From Methylobacterium sp. J-067 (GTDB lineage: Bacteria; Pseudomonadota; Alphaproteobacteria; Rhizobiales; Beijerinckiaceae), in assembly GCF_022829465.1 (NCBI RefSeq), contig NZ_JAKSXZ010000101.1, positions 1 through 64,000 on the forward strand: 64,000 nt of DNA, in the 5' to 3' direction. Positions 56,701-64,000 of the stretch are shown piece after piece (the stretch's first letter is position 1; every line of letters starts with the position of its first letter). A program made the position numbers and the translations under genes. Under the pieces are notes generated by a model. It saw nothing but the letters and a program-made list of their open reading frames with translations, ran no database searches and was not told where the DNA came from.

Positions 56701-59291
56701 TGGCCAACATCGTAGGCCTTTCATCCAGTCAAGACCCTATCAACGCCACCGGGCAGACCCGCCTTCGCGACAGCATGAAGCTGGCGGACGGGCTCGATGT
56801 GGTTCGCCCGACCGAGCTGCGCCCCGCAGCTTCGCCAGTGGACACCTACGCGCGCCCTGCCCAGGCCCCGATCAACCACGATCTGGAGAACCTCATCAGT
56901 GGCCTCTCCAGCCTCAACAGCGGCCTTCAGCACTTCTCAGCGGTGCAGGATAAGAACGCGAAGAAGAACGCCAAGGAGGTCGATAAGGACGCCGTAGCGG
57001 TAGCCTTCGCGGGCAAGTCCCCGGAGGAGGTGGATCAGATCATCAAGACCAACCCACTCTTCCAGAAGCAGGTGAACGCCCAGTACGGTGGTCAGCTTCA
57101 GGCGAGGTCTCAGGGTGATGCCGATACCGCGTGGTGGGTCAACCACCTCAACACCGAGTTCGACTTCCAGAACGGTGACTTCAACAAGGAGTATGACGAG
57201 TACGTCGCCAAGCGCACTCTTCAGTTCGGAACGAACAAGGGCTACGCATCCTCCTACATGGAGCAGATGGCGGGCTCGAAGAACAGCCTCCTCCAGTCGG
57301 TCCTGAAGAAGAAGGCTGAGATTGCCCAGTACGGGCAACAGCAGACGACCCAGGACGGTATGGCGTCCATCATCCGGCAAGCGGTCAACACCGACCAAAG
57401 CCAGGAGAGCCTTGTCAACGATGTCTCGAACTTCGTCAGGAACAACAAGGACATCTCGAAGCTGCCCTACAAGGAGCAGCAGCAGTACATCCTGAACGGC
57501 CTCACGCCGCTCCTGAACGACATGGACTCGCGCCCTGAGCAGCGCGACAAGATCTTCAATGCGGTCAACACGGTGCTCACCGCTCCCCGTAAGGGTGAGG
57601 ATGGTGTCGAGAGGCGACTTATCGATGCCCCTCAGGGTATGGGTGAGGCGTACCAAGGGAAGCTTGCCGAGTTCGCTAAGAAGCGGAGCGAGTTGAATGA
57701 CCGCTACCTGACTGACGAGAAGACACGCTTCTCATACAATGCTGAGTACAACCCCACGTCGTTCACGGATCAGCAGCTGGACGAGTGGAACACCAAAAAC
57801 AATTTCACTTACTCCCCAGCCCAGGTGCAGGCTCTGAAGCTAAAGCGTGCTGAGAGCCTGAAGAAGCTGTCCCTGAAGCGCGAGGGAGACGAAGCCCAGG
57901 AGAAAGCTCAGGGGTTCAAGACCAACATCACAGCCCAGAACCTTCAGCGTCTGGAAGGTGGTGACTTCCTGTCACCCCAGGATCGTGAGGTGCCGACCAA
58001 GGACTTCTTCCTCTCCGACGACCACAACGCGACCGAAAAGTTCACCGTAGATGCCCAGCGCGAAGCGGTGATGGAGGCCTACGGGAAGCAGCTCGACTTT
58101 GCGGAGAATCAGCAGGTCAACGAGAAGAAGCTCACCCCGGATCAAGCCAAGCAGTGGCGGATGGGTCAGGAACTGGCGACCTACTCCCTCAACAGCATCG
58201 TGCCGAAGGCTTGGAAACAAGAGATCAATGACGGGGCAAACCAGCTCACGACAGCTTCTCAGCAGGCCAGTAAGGAGATGCCCCAGGGAGCCCTTCAAGC
58301 TTTCGAGCGGTATAAGCTCATCGCAGCGAAGGCGCCCAACTTGCTCACCCTAGTTGCTGATGAGCGGGCTCGATCCATCTTCGAGACTGCCATGGTCGCA
58401 GATGGCAACCCAACCGAGCAGCTTCGGGGTGCATTGCAGTACTACGCCAACCGAGACGACAAGAGGGAGGCTGTGACCGTCAAGAAGGTGACTGAGGCCA
58501 TCGATAAGATGGCAGGGGCATCTTGGGTTGACCGTATCAAGGGGTGGTTCGGTGGCGAGGTCCCTGAGAACCTCGGCAGTCTAAACGCTGAGATCGAACG
58601 ACGGGCGAGTTATCTCGTTCAGGCGTACCACATGACGCCTGACAATGCGGTCGAGCGTTCGGTGAAAAGTATACGGTCTCACTACGCCATCGTGAACGGG
58701 TGGGCCGTCAACACCAACGACAAGCGCCTTCCAGCCGACTTCGAGAAGCTGACCGAACGGTACATCACCGACCTCGTGAAGCAGTACGGGCCGGGCAAGT
58801 TCGATGCTCAGTCAGCCCGTGACCTTACCGTCATGAGTATGCCTGACGGGACATTCCAGCTGTTCAACAAGCGCCATGGATACCCTGCTCTCGAACCCAT
58901 GCCCATCGAGTGGAAGAATGGGCAGGACAAGGACGCCCGGTTCCTGACGGCAGACATGCTTCAGGACCTTTCTGCTCAGGACAGACAGAAGGCCGAGCTG
59001 CGGGCCATCCGTCAGAGCGCCGACCGTCTGAAGCCCCTGTTCATCGTGCCGGGCACCTCTGTGGGCATCGGGCCGGTCAGCGGTGGAGGTTACTCCCCCG
59101 AGGAGGTCGCTACGATTAATCGGAACATTGAGGAGCAGGGTAAGCCCAGCGCCGAGAAGGCCCGGCAGAACGCGGAGTTCGTCCGGCAGATCGATGACCA
59201 CGCGGCCTCACAGCGTAAGCCCGTGCCGCCGAGGGAGCCGCTTCCGAACCCCTTCAAGCCGTCCATCGTACTGAAAGACAGCAAGCGGTAA
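56701..59291 (+). CDS. Large phage internal virion-like protein (T7 gp15-like)
   Basis: 863 residues, hydrophilic and mainly helical, no signal peptide or membrane helix. It begins MANIVGLSSSQDPINATGQ, then PVDTYARPAQAPIN and a long charged coiled region rich in Gln and Lys. The C-terminal third (AVERSVKSIRSHYAIVNGWAVNTNDKRLPADF, then MSMPDGTFQLFNKRHGYPALEPMPI) follows the layout of podovirus internal virion proteins, which form the DNA-ejection channel. ATG 56701 is preferred; the frame stays open upstream to 56466, but those residues look non-coding. No capsid or tail gene accompanies it. Confidence 0.6.
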
Positions 59292-59377
59292 GCGACTGCA
59301 TGGCGCCATGTTGAAGCCCAGCATGGTTGTCCTATTGTCGCGCTTGGTCCGCCACATGCGGAGGCACGGGGGACACG

Positions 59378-59770
59378 ATGACTACAGCACCTGTGACAAT
59401 GATCGCGGTCCCAGACAGTGTGCTGAACGCCGTGGGCGAAGCCTTGGAGAGCCACCTTAAGGTGTTGCAGCATAAGAGGGCTCTCCACCGGGATGAGGCA
59501 GACCGCGTGTTGTGGGCTTTGGAGAGCTACCGTCTCAGCCGCTTCCGCAACGTTCAGGCACAGGTGCGAATGGGACTTGCCGGCATGGACGGCTTGTCGC
59601 CAGAGACCAAAGCCGAGCTAAAGGACTTCATCGAGAAGTGTCAGGACGCGATGCCCCGGTCGAAGCGTAACGCAGCGGAATGGACAGCTCATAAGGCTGA
59701 GTTGAAACGCGCGCGCGAAGCTCAAAGACCGAAGCGGCCGAGGAGGCTCAAAACCGAAGCGGGATCGTAG
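59378..59770 (+). CDS. Hypothetical basic helical protein, 130 aa
   Basis: 130 residues beginning MTTAPVTMIAVPDSVLNAVGEALESHLKVLQHK. It is helical, with a strongly basic end (AELKRAREAQRPKRPRRLKTEAGS) that could bind nucleic acid. No domain recognised. It sits between the virion-like gene and RNase HI and is followed by a clear terminator at 59807-59838. A GGGGGACA element like the integrase-proximal repeats precedes the ATG (59368-59375). Confidence 0.6.
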   Translation: MTTAPVTMIAVPDSVLNAVGEALESHLKVLQHKRALHRDEADRVLWALESYRLSRFRNVQAQVRMGLAGMDGLSPETKAELKDFIEKCQDAMPRSKRNAAEWTAHKAELKRAREAQRPKRPRRLKTEAGS

Positions 59771-59806
59771 GCGATCTAAGCGCCACATAAAACCAAGCAT
59801 CATCAC

Positions 59807-59838
59807 AGGAGGGGCCTCGCAAGGGGCTCCTCCTTTTT
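59807..59838 (+). terminator. Rho-independent terminator
   Basis: AGGAGGGGCCTC, loop GCAA, GGGGCTCCTCCT, then TTTT: a 12-bp stem with two G-T pairs and a GNRA tetraloop. It ends the transcription unit of the polymerase-motif, virion-like and 130-aa genes, 19 bp before the RNase HI start. Confidence 0.85.
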
Positions 59839-59856
59839 GTTTCAGGACTGAACACA

Positions 59857-60324
59857 ATGACAGACGAGACCACCACCGAGCCCGTGAGGCACATCACCAT
59901 TGCCTTCGATGGGGCCTGTATCGGGAACCCAGGACCGGGAGGCTACGGAGCCTTTTTGGTCAACGAGATCACCGGCCGGGAGAAGATCGTGAGGGGCCGG
60001 GACCCGGAGACCACGAACAACAAGATGGAGCTGTCTGCGGCCATCGCGGGGCTGAACGCCCTCCGACCGGGTGCCACCGTGAGCATGATCGGAGACAGCC
60101 AGTACGTCATCAAGGGCATTACGGAGTGGATGCCGGGATGGAAGGCTAAGGGCTGGAGGACATCGGCGGGGAAGCCAGTGCTGAACGTCGAGCTATGGCA
60201 AGCTCTGGAATTAGCTGTAGCGCAGCATGAGGCCGTGTCTTGGACGTGGGTGAAGGGGCACGCCGGGCATCCATTGAACGAGCGCGCCGACAAGATCGCA
60301 AGCGATGAAGCGCTGAGCGCCTGA
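59857..60324 (+). CDS. rnhA: Ribonuclease HI
   Basis: 155 residues, the RNase HI length. Catalytic acids are Asp18 (IAFDGACIGNPGPGGYGAF), Glu58 (TNNKMELSAA), Asp80 (IGDSQYVIKGI) and Asp145 (NERADKIA), with His135 in the flexible loop (VKGHAGHPL). The basic protrusion WMPGWKAKGWRTSAGKPVLN is present. It cuts the RNA strand of RNA:DNA hybrids, for example replication primers or R-loops. It is an island-borne extra copy by location; the housekeeping rnhA is expected elsewhere. It starts just after a terminator. Confidence 0.95.
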   Translation: MTDETTTEPVRHITIAFDGACIGNPGPGGYGAFLVNEITGREKIVRGRDPETTNNKMELSAAIAGLNALRPGATVSMIGDSQYVIKGITEWMPGWKAKGWRTSAGKPVLNVELWQALELAVAQHEAVSWTWVKGHAGHPLNERADKIASDEALSA

Positions 60325-60421
60325 GATCAATAATCATCTGCCATTCCATCTGGATGCAACCTCATGGCACCCTACATGGCAGTAGGCCACTACTTCTGAC
60401 CAAGGCTTCAGGGAGCTTGCT

Positions 60422-61498
60422 ATGGGGAGTGAAGACCGTCCGATTGCGATCCGGTCCACGATCCCCAACTCAACTCGGGTTCCAGATCTTGCCCAAGTAG
60501 ACAGCTTGGTCCTTAGCGAGGGCCCACGCTCGAAGCGTGAGATGGTCCGCTACAAGATTGTTAGCCGCAACACCGGAGAGCTGAAGGGCACTAGCGTAGG
60601 CTTCAGGACGAAGCACAAGCTCAAGGGGGAGTGGAAGCGAGAAGACGCTAAGTCCTTCACCCTGGAAACCGAACACGAGATGCGGAGCGCACTGAGCTTC
60701 ATCGCGGCATCGTGCGATGGAGCCATGCCAAGTGCGGATGGTCGCTACCTGATGCTACCTATTGGCAATCAGGATGCCGGGGGCGTTGAGGCCGTTCTTG
60801 GTTCTCTGTCGGCCAATGGTAGGGCCGGGCTTCTGGTCGATCTCCTTCGGCAAGCAACCGAAGCGCCAGAGCTGTTGACGAACCTGCTGGATCAGGCGGA
60901 GAGGAACCCAGCCTTGTTCGCTGAGGCTGCCGCGACGCTGAACCTCGCACGCTACAAGAGCGCCCTTGGAGAGTTGAGGTACCTGATCGAGACGTCAACG
61001 CGCGAGCAGGACTTCCAGGAGCTGCTTGCCGAGCACCCCTGGATGTTCGGTAGTGAGTACAGCGAGCTTCTGCAAGATCGGAACCTCGTTCGCGGATCGC
61101 AGCAGGACTTCGTGCTGCGGAGAACAGCCGATAAGTTCATCGAGATCGTTGAGATCAAGACGCCCATCCCTGACCGCAGGCTCTTCAGGTTCAACGAGGA
61201 GCGGCGCGTCTACTATGCGGGTCCAGAGCTGGCATTCGTGGTCGGGCAGGTCCAGCGGTACATCGAGGAGCTTGACGCTGACCGGCTTCGTATCCAGGCC
61301 CTTGATGGCGAGGACACGCACAAGGTGCGAGCCAAGATCATCGTGGGCAGGGACATCGATGATGGGCAGCGCCAAGCTCTGCGTCGGTTCAACGGCCACC
61401 TTCACCGCATCGAGGTGCTGACGTTCGACCAGCTCTCTCAGATCGCCGGGCAGGTCGTGAGCTACCTGCAGCGTCTGGTGCCCGCTGCTGGTAGGTGA
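60422..61498 (+). CDS. sduA: Shedu-type (DUF4263) anti-phage nuclease
   Basis: 358 residues. The N-terminal ~185 residues are a variable region. The C-terminal DUF4263 domain starts with REQDFQELLAEHPWMFG (195-210), then QQDFVLRR (Asp229) and FIEIVEIKTPI with the PD-(D/E)XK residues Glu244 and Lys246. VVGQVQRYIEEL and RAKIIVGRD follow. Single-gene Shedu systems protect against phages by nucleic-acid cleavage; the N-terminal part decides what is sensed. GGGAG lies before the ATG. Its stop lies next to the vsr start region. Confidence 0.88.
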   Translation: MGSEDRPIAIRSTIPNSTRVPDLAQVDSLVLSEGPRSKREMVRYKIVSRNTGELKGTSVGFRTKHKLKGEWKREDAKSFTLETEHEMRSALSFIAASCDGAMPSADGRYLMLPIGNQDAGGVEAVLGSLSANGRAGLLVDLLRQATEAPELLTNLLDQAERNPALFAEAAATLNLARYKSALGELRYLIETSTREQDFQELLAEHPWMFGSEYSELLQDRNLVRGSQQDFVLRRTADKFIEIVEIKTPIPDRRLFRFNEERRVYYAGPELAFVVGQVQRYIEELDADRLRIQALDGEDTHKVRAKIIVGRDIDDGQRQALRRFNGHLHRIEVLTFDQLSQIAGQVVSYLQRLVPAAGR

Positions 61499-61524
61499 GA
61501 GGTACGATCCTGAGCCGGCCCACG

Positions 61525-61923
61525 ATGGACGAAGCTGCGCGTGCTCGCATCATGCGGAGCATCCGCAAGAAGGACACGAAGCCCGAGCTTCTCGTGCGTC
61601 GCATGGCACACGCACTTGGGTTTCGCTTCCGGCTCTACAGACGCGACCTTCCTGGGACACCTGATCTCGCCTTCCCACGGCATCGCAAGGCCATCTTCGT
61701 GCATGGCTGCTTCTGGCATCAGCACACCTGTCGGGCAGGGAAGTTACCCCGAACACGCGCCGACTACTGGGTGCCGAAGCTCACCCGCAACGTCGCTCGT
61801 GATGCTCGCGCACGGGCGGACTTGGCTGCGATGGGGTGGCAGTCTCTCGTGCTCTGGGAATGTGAGCTGGCCGATCCCGTCGCGCTACGCGAGCAACTCC
61901 TATCGTTCCTCAGACCGCCGTGA
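61525..61923 (+). CDS. vsr: Very short patch repair (Vsr) endonuclease
   Basis: 132 residues. The Vsr core is RIMRSIRKKDTKPELLVRRMAHALGFRFRLYR, the catalytic GTPDLAF (Asp47) and FVHGCFWHQHTC (His60, His65 and zinc-binding Cys). WVPKLTRNVARD follows. It nicks T:G mismatches that arise from deamination of 5-methylcytosine. A GTG at 61495 overlapping the Shedu stop is an alternative start. Its 3' end overlaps the convergent cytosine methyltransferase by 14 bp, the usual genetic partner. Confidence 0.94.
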   Translation: MDEAARARIMRSIRKKDTKPELLVRRMAHALGFRFRLYRRDLPGTPDLAFPRHRKAIFVHGCFWHQHTCRAGKLPRTRADYWVPKLTRNVARDARARADLAAMGWQSLVLWECELADPVALREQLLSFLRPP

Positions 61924-63172
61924 GCGCCCCTGAGCGGACCGCTGCCCGCAAGCCCTTGCCGGTGCCAGGATGCGCCTCGTGGGTGCCCCTGAGAGCCATG
62001 AAGGCCCGAGGGACCTTGGCTGGCGGGATGGGGGGCGGCGGCGGTGCGAGAGCTTGATGGACGGCAAGCACCGGCTCCTCGACCCTGGAGGCCATGCCCA
62101 GAAGCTGTGATGCGACCGCTCGCGCAAGAACCTCTGCAAGGAGCGAGGGAACGGCGTTGCCGAGTTGCCGCTGTGCATCGGCAAGGCTGCCTGTGACGTC
62201 CACGTTGTCGGGGAAGGTCTGAAGGCGCGCCATCTCGCGCATCGTCAGACGCCTGTTGTTCCAATGGAACGGACCTGTTGCCGGCCCAGGTTGCGCCTGG
62301 ATCGTCCAGGAGGGCTGATCCTTCGCGAGCTTGAGTAGGAAGGACCAGTAGCGCCTACGCCAGCCGAAGAGCGGCTGCCCGCCACCACGGTCAGTGTGCC
62401 AGAGGTAGTTGTTGCCCTCGGGTATAGTCGGGAGCAGGCCGCTCCACTTACCTGTGGCCTGGACGTCGAGAGAGGTTGGCTCGGAGAGATCGTGTAGCGC
62501 ATCCCACGCGGTCAGATGGCTCGGCGCGTTCTGCGTCCAGTCCCCCACGACGGGTTGCAGATGGGTGGGCTGCGGGAACTCGAACGGCTTTCCGTCGCGA
62601 GAACCGAGGACGAACATCCGCCTACGAAGCTGCGGCACGCCATAGTCTGCGGCGTTCAGGGTTCCGATGGTGGCCTTGTACGCGGTGCCGAACTCGGAGT
62701 TGATGGCCGCCAGCCGCGAGTGGATGAGTTGGAGCCCCTCGTCCTTCCCACGGAAGCCAAGCCCCTCGACGTTCTCAAGGAGGAACGCCTTGGGCTGCGC
62801 TTCTGCGAGCACCCGGAGGTAGCTCTCCAGCGTGGTTGCACGAGGGTCGTCGAGCCGCTGTGTCCTGCCCGTTGCCCAGAACCCAGACTTGGAGAACGGC
62901 TGGCAGGGCGGCCCACCGATGAGCACGTCAGCCTCACCGACTTGCAGCCCGGCAGCATCTAGCAGCTCGTCGGTTGTCACAGCAGCCGCATCGCCCTGGA
63001 TGATGGGCCAGGACGGGCGGTTGTGTCGGAGGGTCTCGCAGCAGCGCCGGTCCAGCTCCAGCGCGACAGCCGTGCGGAAGCCTGCGGCCTCGAAGCCGTA
63101 GTCGAGACCGCCAGCGCCCGTGAACAGGCTGATGGCTGTGAGTGGTCCGACCTTCTTAGCCCGCCGTGCCAT
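61910..63172 (-). CDS. DNA (cytosine-5) methyltransferase
   Basis: 420 residues with the ordered m5C motifs: I (SLFTGAGGLDYGFEAAGF), IV (GGPPCQPFS, catalytic Cys90), VI (LLENVEGL), VIII (YGVPQLRRRMFVLG), IX (LTMREMARLQTFPD) and X (QLGNAVPSLLAEVLA). The variable target-recognition region between VIII and IX is about 130 residues. It protects host DNA from the nuclease encoded just upstream, whose stop it overlaps by 17 bp. The C-terminal tail is Pro-rich. The recognition sequence is unknown. Confidence 0.96.
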   Translation of the reverse strand: MARRAKKVGPLTAISLFTGAGGLDYGFEAAGFRTAVALELDRRCCETLRHNRPSWPIIQGDAAAVTTDELLDAAGLQVGEADVLIGGPPCQPFSKSGFWATGRTQRLDDPRATTLESYLRVLAEAQPKAFLLENVEGLGFRGKDEGLQLIHSRLAAINSEFGTAYKATIGTLNAADYGVPQLRRRMFVLGSRDGKPFEFPQPTHLQPVVGDWTQNAPSHLTAWDALHDLSEPTSLDVQATGKWSGLLPTIPEGNNYLWHTDRGGGQPLFGWRRRYWSFLLKLAKDQPSWTIQAQPGPATGPFHWNNRRLTMREMARLQTFPDNVDVTGSLADAQRQLGNAVPSLLAEVLARAVASQLLGMASRVEEPVLAVHQALAPPPPPIPPAKVPRAFMALRGTHEAHPGTGKGLRAAVRSGALTAV

Positions 63173-64000
63173 GCACCGCCTCGAACACCGCCGCAGGATT
63201 GCTAGACCACCCTTCCCCTACTGCCACGTTACTCGCGATCTTACCCACGCACCTCTGGTGCTGTGGGAGCGCGGTGGTCAGGGCGTATCGAAACTCCCAA
63301 GCCTCCGTGACCGCATGTAGGCAAGCGGCCACCACGTTGAACTCAGTGGGTGCATAGTAGCGCGAGCAGGGGTCGGACTTGGAGGCGCGTGTGCGCTGGA
63401 AGTCGACCCGAGGCTCACCCGCCTTGTTGCGGACCCGAAGCACGTTCTTGCACTCAATCAACAGGGGTAGGCGATCTCGGTAGCGGAGCCGGATGTCAGG
63501 GTTGCCATCCCCCTCCAGCCTTTCGCACTCCGTCACCCCTTCGACCTTCATGAGGGTCCTACGGAGGTGATCCTCTGCGACCCAGCCTCGCACAGCCATC
63601 TTCAGCCGCTTGGCTCCGGCGATAACCTCCAGAACCTCGTCAGACGTCAGCTCCAGCTCACGAAGGAGGGGGTGTTCGGCTACCGTCGCAGCCTCTCGAG
63701 CCTCCGTCTCTTCGCCCGTCGAGATCGGGGCCGAGAACCTCTCGGGCCGTTCTGCCAGAAGCTGGCGGTTGCCCTGGTCGAGCCCTTGGGCGGCACGCTC
63801 GAACTGGACGTAGCGGAGGAAGCTCTCCCCCGTGCCGCCAACCAGCACCTCGGCGGGCTGCTCAAGGGCCTTGGCTCCTCTGTGGTCACGCTCCCATGCG
63901 AACCACGAGCGTGCCTTGATCTCCTCTGCGTGGCGATCCTTGAACTCAAGCCGGATGAAGAACTTGGTCGGGTTGTGCATCTCAGGATCGACCCCAACGA
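63156..64000 (-). CDS. Probable restriction endonuclease with PD-(D/E)XK core, 5' end uncertain
   Basis: At least 274 residues from an ATG at 63980; the frame stays open to the window edge and the ATG lacks a ribosome site, so the gene may begin outside. A nuclease core is visible late in the protein: GNPDIRLRYRDRLPLLIECKNV with Asp and ECK spaced as in PD-(D/E)XK enzymes. A helical region around TSDEVLEVIAGAKRLKMAVRGWVAEDHL precedes it. It overlaps the methyltransferase start by 17 bp, the typical layout of a type II restriction-modification pair. No known family named. Confidence 0.7.
   Translation of the reverse strand, partial: VGVDPEMHNPTKFFIRLEFKDRHAEEIKARSWFAWERDHRGAKALEQPAEVLVGGTGESFLRYVQFERAAQGLDQGNRQLLAERPERFSAPISTGEETEAREAATVAEHPLLRELELTSDEVLEVIAGAKRLKMAVRGWVAEDHLRRTLMKVEGVTECERLEGDGNPDIRLRYRDRLPLLIECKNVLRVRNKAGEPRVDFQRTRASKSDPCSRYYAPTEFNVVAACLHAVTEAWEFRYALTTALPQHQRCVGKIASNVAVGEGWSSNPAAVFEAVHGTAG

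Larger units (their letters stand above)
50624..64000. mobile_element. Integrative genomic island carrying phage-like and defence genes
   Basis: Starts at the repeats and tyrosine integrase and runs past the window end. Evidence: integrase at the edge, a second site-specific recombinase with a res-like site, lower and more even GC with codons rare elsewhere, phage-like genes (polymerase-motif protein, internal-virion-like protein, RNase HI), then TIR, Shedu, Vsr and restriction-modification genes. No capsid, terminase, portal, conjugation or transposase gene is visible. The right end and any att repeat are outside the window. Confidence 0.75.

Overview
The window is high-GC alphaproteobacterial chromosome, most likely Methylobacterium or a close relative. 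The grounds are the extreme GC of most genes, a C-terminal-tailed CsbD-like stress protein, malate synthase G, an OFA-type oxalate/formate transporter, Porin_2-type porin, HWE and LOV photosensory signalling genes, and many small proteins with an AANDN-type motif. Species cannot be fixed from sequence alone. No rRNA or tRNA gene was seen.

1-8.3 kb: small stress and membrane peptides (CsbD family), a bd-type quinol oxidase operon (cydA-cydB-DUF2474), a divergent peroxiredoxin-ArsR pair with a palindrome between them, malate synthase G (glcB), a His-rich secreted peptide and an Rmf-like protein. 8.4-14 kb: a NarL-type two-component pair, a COG0523 zinc GTPase with a Zur-like dyad, a peptide deformylase-like protein lacking its metal ligands, and an internally duplicated unknown protein. 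14.1-24.3 kb: alr-dadA diverging from an Lrp regulator, then a tightly packed catabolic run: amidohydrolase, LysR regulator, 3-hydroxyisobutyrate-dehydrogenase-type enzyme, aldehyde dehydrogenase, DUF3100 membrane protein, M20 amidohydrolase. This looks like uptake and stepwise degradation of an N-acyl or amide compound, with D/L-amino acid handling alongside.

24.3-46.4 kb: flavoproteins (photolyase-like and renalase-like), then a dense signalling region: CheB-CheR-PAS-HWE kinase with an overlapping LOV protein, three GGDEF proteins (two with EAL domains), a Crp/Fnr regulator, and a cytosolic chemoreceptor ending in PilZ. A czcAB-type metal efflux operon and a solitary HerA-like ATPase lie among them. 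46.5-50 kb: porin, small membrane protein and the OFA transporter with a strong terminator.

50.6-64 kb: a genomic island with less extreme GC and different codon use. It starts at a tyrosine integrase preceded by three 12-bp repeats. It holds small unknowns, a TIR-domain protein, a serine resolvase with a Tn3-like res site, a small protein with family-A polymerase palm motifs, a large protein resembling T7-type internal virion proteins, RNase HI, and a defence block: a Shedu-type nuclease, Vsr endonuclease, cytosine-5 methyltransferase and a PD-(D/E)XK nuclease that runs off the window. No capsid, portal, terminase or transposase gene is visible. The island is therefore either a remnant or satellite of a podovirus-like element or a defence-carrying integrative element. 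The far end is outside the window.
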